Made by a program: the position numbers and the translations under genes. The notes below the pieces were generated by a model, which worked only from the letters and a program-made list of their open reading frames with translations, was not told the DNA's origin and did not search any database. Positions 61,815 to 64,000 of a stretch of 64,000 nucleotides of DNA are shown one piece after another; the first letter of the stretch is position 1, and each line of letters begins with the position of its first letter. The stretch is taken from contig WGNW01000024.1 of NCBI GenBank assembly GCA_016124315.1, positions 1 through 64,000 of the forward strand, written 5' to 3'. The stretch is from Alphaproteobacteria bacterium. Its GTDB lineage: Bacteria > Pseudomonadota > Alphaproteobacteria > SMXS01.

Positions 61815-63314
61815 GTGAGCCCTCTGAAACCGGACGCCATCTTCCTCGGCAAGGGGCAGCAGCCCCAGTATCTCAGCCTCCGGCGCGCCAATCGCCACGG
61901 CCTGATCGCGGGCGCGACGGACACCGGCAAGACCGTCTCGCTGCAGATTCTGGCCGAGGGGTTCTCCCGCGCCGGCGTCCCGGTGTTCATGGCCGACGCC
62001 AAGGGCGACCTGTCGGGCATGAGTCAGGCCGGGGTCGCCAGGGACTTCCTGCTGGAGCGGGCCTCGCGCATCGGGCTGGACGACTACCAGTTCGCGCCGG
62101 TCCCGGTGGTCTACTGGGACCTGTTCGGGCAGCAGGGACACCCGGTGCGCGCCACCATCTCCGAGCTGGGGCCGCTGCTGCTCGGCCGCATGCTGGGGCT
62201 CAACGACGTGCAGGAAGGCGTGCTCAACATCGCCTTCCGGGTCGCCGACGAGCAGGGCCTGCTGCTGCTCGACTTGAAGGACCTGCGGGCGATGCTGGCT
62301 CACGTCGCCGAGCACGCGGCAGAGCTGGGCCAGGAATATGGCAATGTCTCCAAGGCATCCGTGGGCGCGATCCAGCGGGCGCTGCTCAGCCTGGAGAGCG
62401 AGGGCGCGCAAGGGTTCTTCGGCGAGCCGGCGCTCGACCTGCACGACTTCATCGCCCGGACGCCGCAGGGCGCGGGCACCGTCAATATCCTGGCGGCCGA
62501 ACGGCTGATCCAATCGCCGCGGACCTACGCCACGTTCCTGCTGTGGCTGCTTTCCGAACTGTTCGAGGCGTTGCCGGAAGTGGGCGATCCGGACAAGCCG
62601 GTGCTGGTGTTCTTCTTCGATGAGGCGCACCTGATGTTCACCGATACGCCCAAGGCGCTGGTGGACAAGGTGGTGCAGGTGGTGCGCCTGGTGCGCTCCA
62701 AGGGCGTCGGCGTCTATTTCGTCACCCAGAGCCCCGACGACATCCCGGAGGACGTGCTCGGCCAGCTCGGCAACCGCATCCAGCATGCGCTGCGGGCGTT
62801 CACGCCGCGCGACGCGGCGGCGGTCCGGACGGCGGCGCAGACGTTCCGGCCCAATCCCGCCTTTGACACGGCGCAGGCGATCACCGAGCTCGGCGTCGGC
62901 GAGGCGCTGGTCTCAACCCTGGACGAGAAGGGCATTCCCACGGTCGTCGACCGGACGCTGATCCGGCCGCCGCAGTCGCGGCTCGGGCCCGCCACGCCCG
63001 CCGAACGCGGCGCGGCGATGGCGGCCAGTCCGGTCGCGGGGCGCTACGACACGGTGCGTGACCGGGAATCGGCCTTCGAGATGCTGAGCCGCCGGGTCGC
63101 GCAACCGGCGGCGGCACCGCGGCCTGGTCCATGGGGCGACGAGACGCCGGAGCCCGCACCGAAGCCTGCCCGCGCCCACACCGTGCCCCGTTCCGCCGGC
63201 CGGCAGCGTCAGGGCGTGGGCGAGACGCTCGCCAAGTCGGTGGCGTCGACCATTGGCCGAGAGCTGGGGCGGGCGCTGATGCGGGGCCTGCTCGGTTCGG
63301 TGAGGCGGCGTTAG
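61815..63314 (+). CDS. HerA-like ATPase (DUF853)
   Basis: This encodes 499 residues from a GTG with TTGAGGAGATCGTC ahead. Walker A is GATDTGKT (33-40), with '[15 protein letters not shown]' after it and Walker B '[12 protein letters not shown]' in the middle. The C-terminus has a proline-rich linker and a helical end. Members form hexameric ATPases related to FtsK/HerA; the function of DUF853 proteins is unknown. It lies ten bases after the mtgA stop, so they share a transcript. Confidence 0.9.
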   Translation: MSPLKPDAIFLGKGQQPQYLSLRRANRHGLIAGATDTGKTVSLQILAEGFSRAGVPVFMADAKGDLSGMSQAGVARDFLLERASRIGLDDYQFAPVPVVYWDLFGQQGHPVRATISELGPLLLGRMLGLNDVQEGVLNIAFRVADEQGLLLLDLKDLRAMLAHVAEHAAELGQEYGNVSKASVGAIQRALLSLESEGAQGFFGEPALDLHDFIARTPQGAGTVNILAAERLIQSPRTYATFLLWLLSELFEALPEVGDPDKPVLVFFFDEAHLMFTDTPKALVDKVVQVVRLVRSKGVGVYFVTQSPDDIPEDVLGQLGNRIQHALRAFTPRDAAAVRTAAQTFRPNPAFDTAQAITELGVGEALVSTLDEKGIPTVVDRTLIRPPQSRLGPATPAERGAAMAASPVAGRYDTVRDRESAFEMLSRRVAQPAAAPRPGPWGDETPEPAPKPARAHTVPRSAGRQRQGVGETLAKSVASTIGRELGRALMRGLLGSVRRR

Positions 63315-63315
63315 G

Positions 63316-64000
63316 TCAGGCGGCGCCGGCGCGGGCCTTCAGGCTGTGGCCGGCCAGGGTGCGGCCCAGGTCCCACACCGCGCCCGGCACCCGCTGGCTG
63401 TCGGCGATGGCGGCCTCGAAACTCCTGCGGATCCAGTTCCGGTCGGTCTCGTCGATCACCAGCGGCGGCAGCAGCTTGATCACGTTCAGGCCGTCGCCCG
63501 CCACTTGGGAGAGGACGTGGTGGTCCTTCATCAGCGGGACGGTGATGAGCTGGCAGAACAGGCCCTTGCGCGCCTGCTCCAGCAGCGCCCAGGCGGCCTT
63601 CAGCTTCATGGAGTTCGGCCGGCCGAATTCGAGGCCGATCATCAGGCCCTTGCCGCGCACCTCCTTGACGAACTCGTAGCGGCCGATGAAGGACCGCAGA
63701 TCGGCCATGATCTCGTCGCCCATGCGGGCGGCGCGCTCGACCAGCCTTTCCTCTTCGATCACGTCGAGGGTCGCCATGCCCGCGGCCATGGCCATGTCGT
63801 TCTTGGCGAAGGTCGAGCCGTGCACGACGGCCCGGTCCATCCGGTCGAAAATCTTGTCGTAGATCCACTTCCGGGTCGCCACGGCGCCGACGGGAACGAA
63901 GCCGCCCGACAGGGCCTTGGCGAGCAGCACCATGTCCGGGACGACGCCCCAGTGCTCGACGGCGAGGAACCGGCCGGTCCGGCCGAGCCCGGTCTGGATC
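63316..64000 (-). CDS. Class III aminotransferase, C-terminal part (cut by window edge)
   Basis: About 227 C-terminal residues are present. The strand carrying the cofactor aspartate is outside or at the edge; 'MVLLAKALSGGFVPVGAV' contains the PLP-binding lysine, and 'GSTFAKNDMAMAAGMATLDVIEEE' and 'VRGKGLMIGLEF' follow as in ornithine/acetylornithine-type enzymes. The tail 'VPGAVWDLGRTLAGHSLKAR' is seen in a subgroup that includes HpnO of hopanoid synthesis, but that is a weak guess. The stop abuts the HerA-like gene's stop. Confidence 0.88.
   Translation of the reverse strand, partial: IQTGLGRTGRFLAVEHWGVVPDMVLLAKALSGGFVPVGAVATRKWIYDKIFDRMDRAVVHGSTFAKNDMAMAAGMATLDVIEEERLVERAARMGDEIMADLRSFIGRYEFVKEVRGKGLMIGLEFGRPNSMKLKAAWALLEQARKGLFCQLITVPLMKDHHVLSQVAGDGLNVIKLLPPLVIDETDRNWIRRSFEAAIADSQRVPGAVWDLGRTLAGHSLKARAGAA

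Overview
The window is high-GC DNA (roughly two thirds G+C by eye) and almost fully coding. It most likely comes from an alphaproteobacterial chromosome. The evidence is: two GGAAC-N16-CGTT promoters of the EcfG general-stress type, which are restricted to Alphaproteobacteria; an EncFtn ferritin close to the Rhodospirillum protein; TonB receptors with a 'TVTARKR' N-terminus; and a candidate leaderless Leu-rich leader ORF before leuA. The genus cannot be fixed from sequence alone. No rRNA, tRNA, CRISPR array or complete prophage was found.

Layout. 1-2400: edge of an IS1182-like element inserted into the 3' end of a DUF262/DUF1524 (GmrSD-like) gene, then a gene-poor stretch. 2400-11900: small-molecule catabolism (cupin, EthD, LLM flavoprotein, SnoaL-like, carotenoid oxygenase, secreted PQQ/cytochrome dehydrogenase, TonB receptor, TetR). 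A conserved operator-like motif sits before both the carotenoid oxygenase and the TonB gene. 12100-22900: mixed housekeeping and transport (two MFS carriers, sirtuin, TspO, ABM and VOC proteins, SLC12-type transporter, HhH glycosylase, zinc ribbon, SDR, phosphoesterase) and a paired palindromic repeat. 22950-25000: two tandem copies of a secreted double-domain protein, each with its own EcfG promoter and its own terminator. 25100-30600: aldo/keto reductase, DUF427, recQ, ybjQ-like, small membrane proteins, LLM. 30650-36400: Rieske oxygenase with two SnoaL-like proteins, TetR and a TonB receptor with a TGACTG/CAGTCA operator. 36900-39150: an accessory island with lower GC, short orphan ORFs and a Nif11-type peptide gene. 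39250-49800: a catabolic block with two Rieske oxygenases, SDR, acyl-CoA dehydrogenase, AtuA-like, ThuA-like, cyclase and P450, with shared palindromic operators. 49800-64000: leuA with a candidate leader peptide, DUF2254, an orphan encapsulin-type ferritin with a gluzincin, GH19 endolysin, ABC-F, a candidate structured RNA, a CHASE3-GAF-GGDEF protein with a coupled short upstream ORF, glutathione peroxidase, epoxide hydrolase, mtgA, a HerA-like ATPase and a partial class III aminotransferase.

Together the catabolic genes (three Rieske oxygenases, P450, carotenoid oxygenase, epoxide hydrolase, LLM enzymes, AtuA-like, acyl-CoA dehydrogenase, SDRs, SnoaL-like proteins and two TonB receptors) suggest uptake and stepwise oxidation of hydrophobic compounds such as terpenoid, steroid or aromatic molecules. 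The substrate cannot be read from the sequence. The points most worth a second look are the EncFtn without a shell gene, the lone Nif11 peptide, the stress-promoter tandem duplication, the candidate RNA at about 57.2-57.3 kb, the leuA leader and the shared operators.
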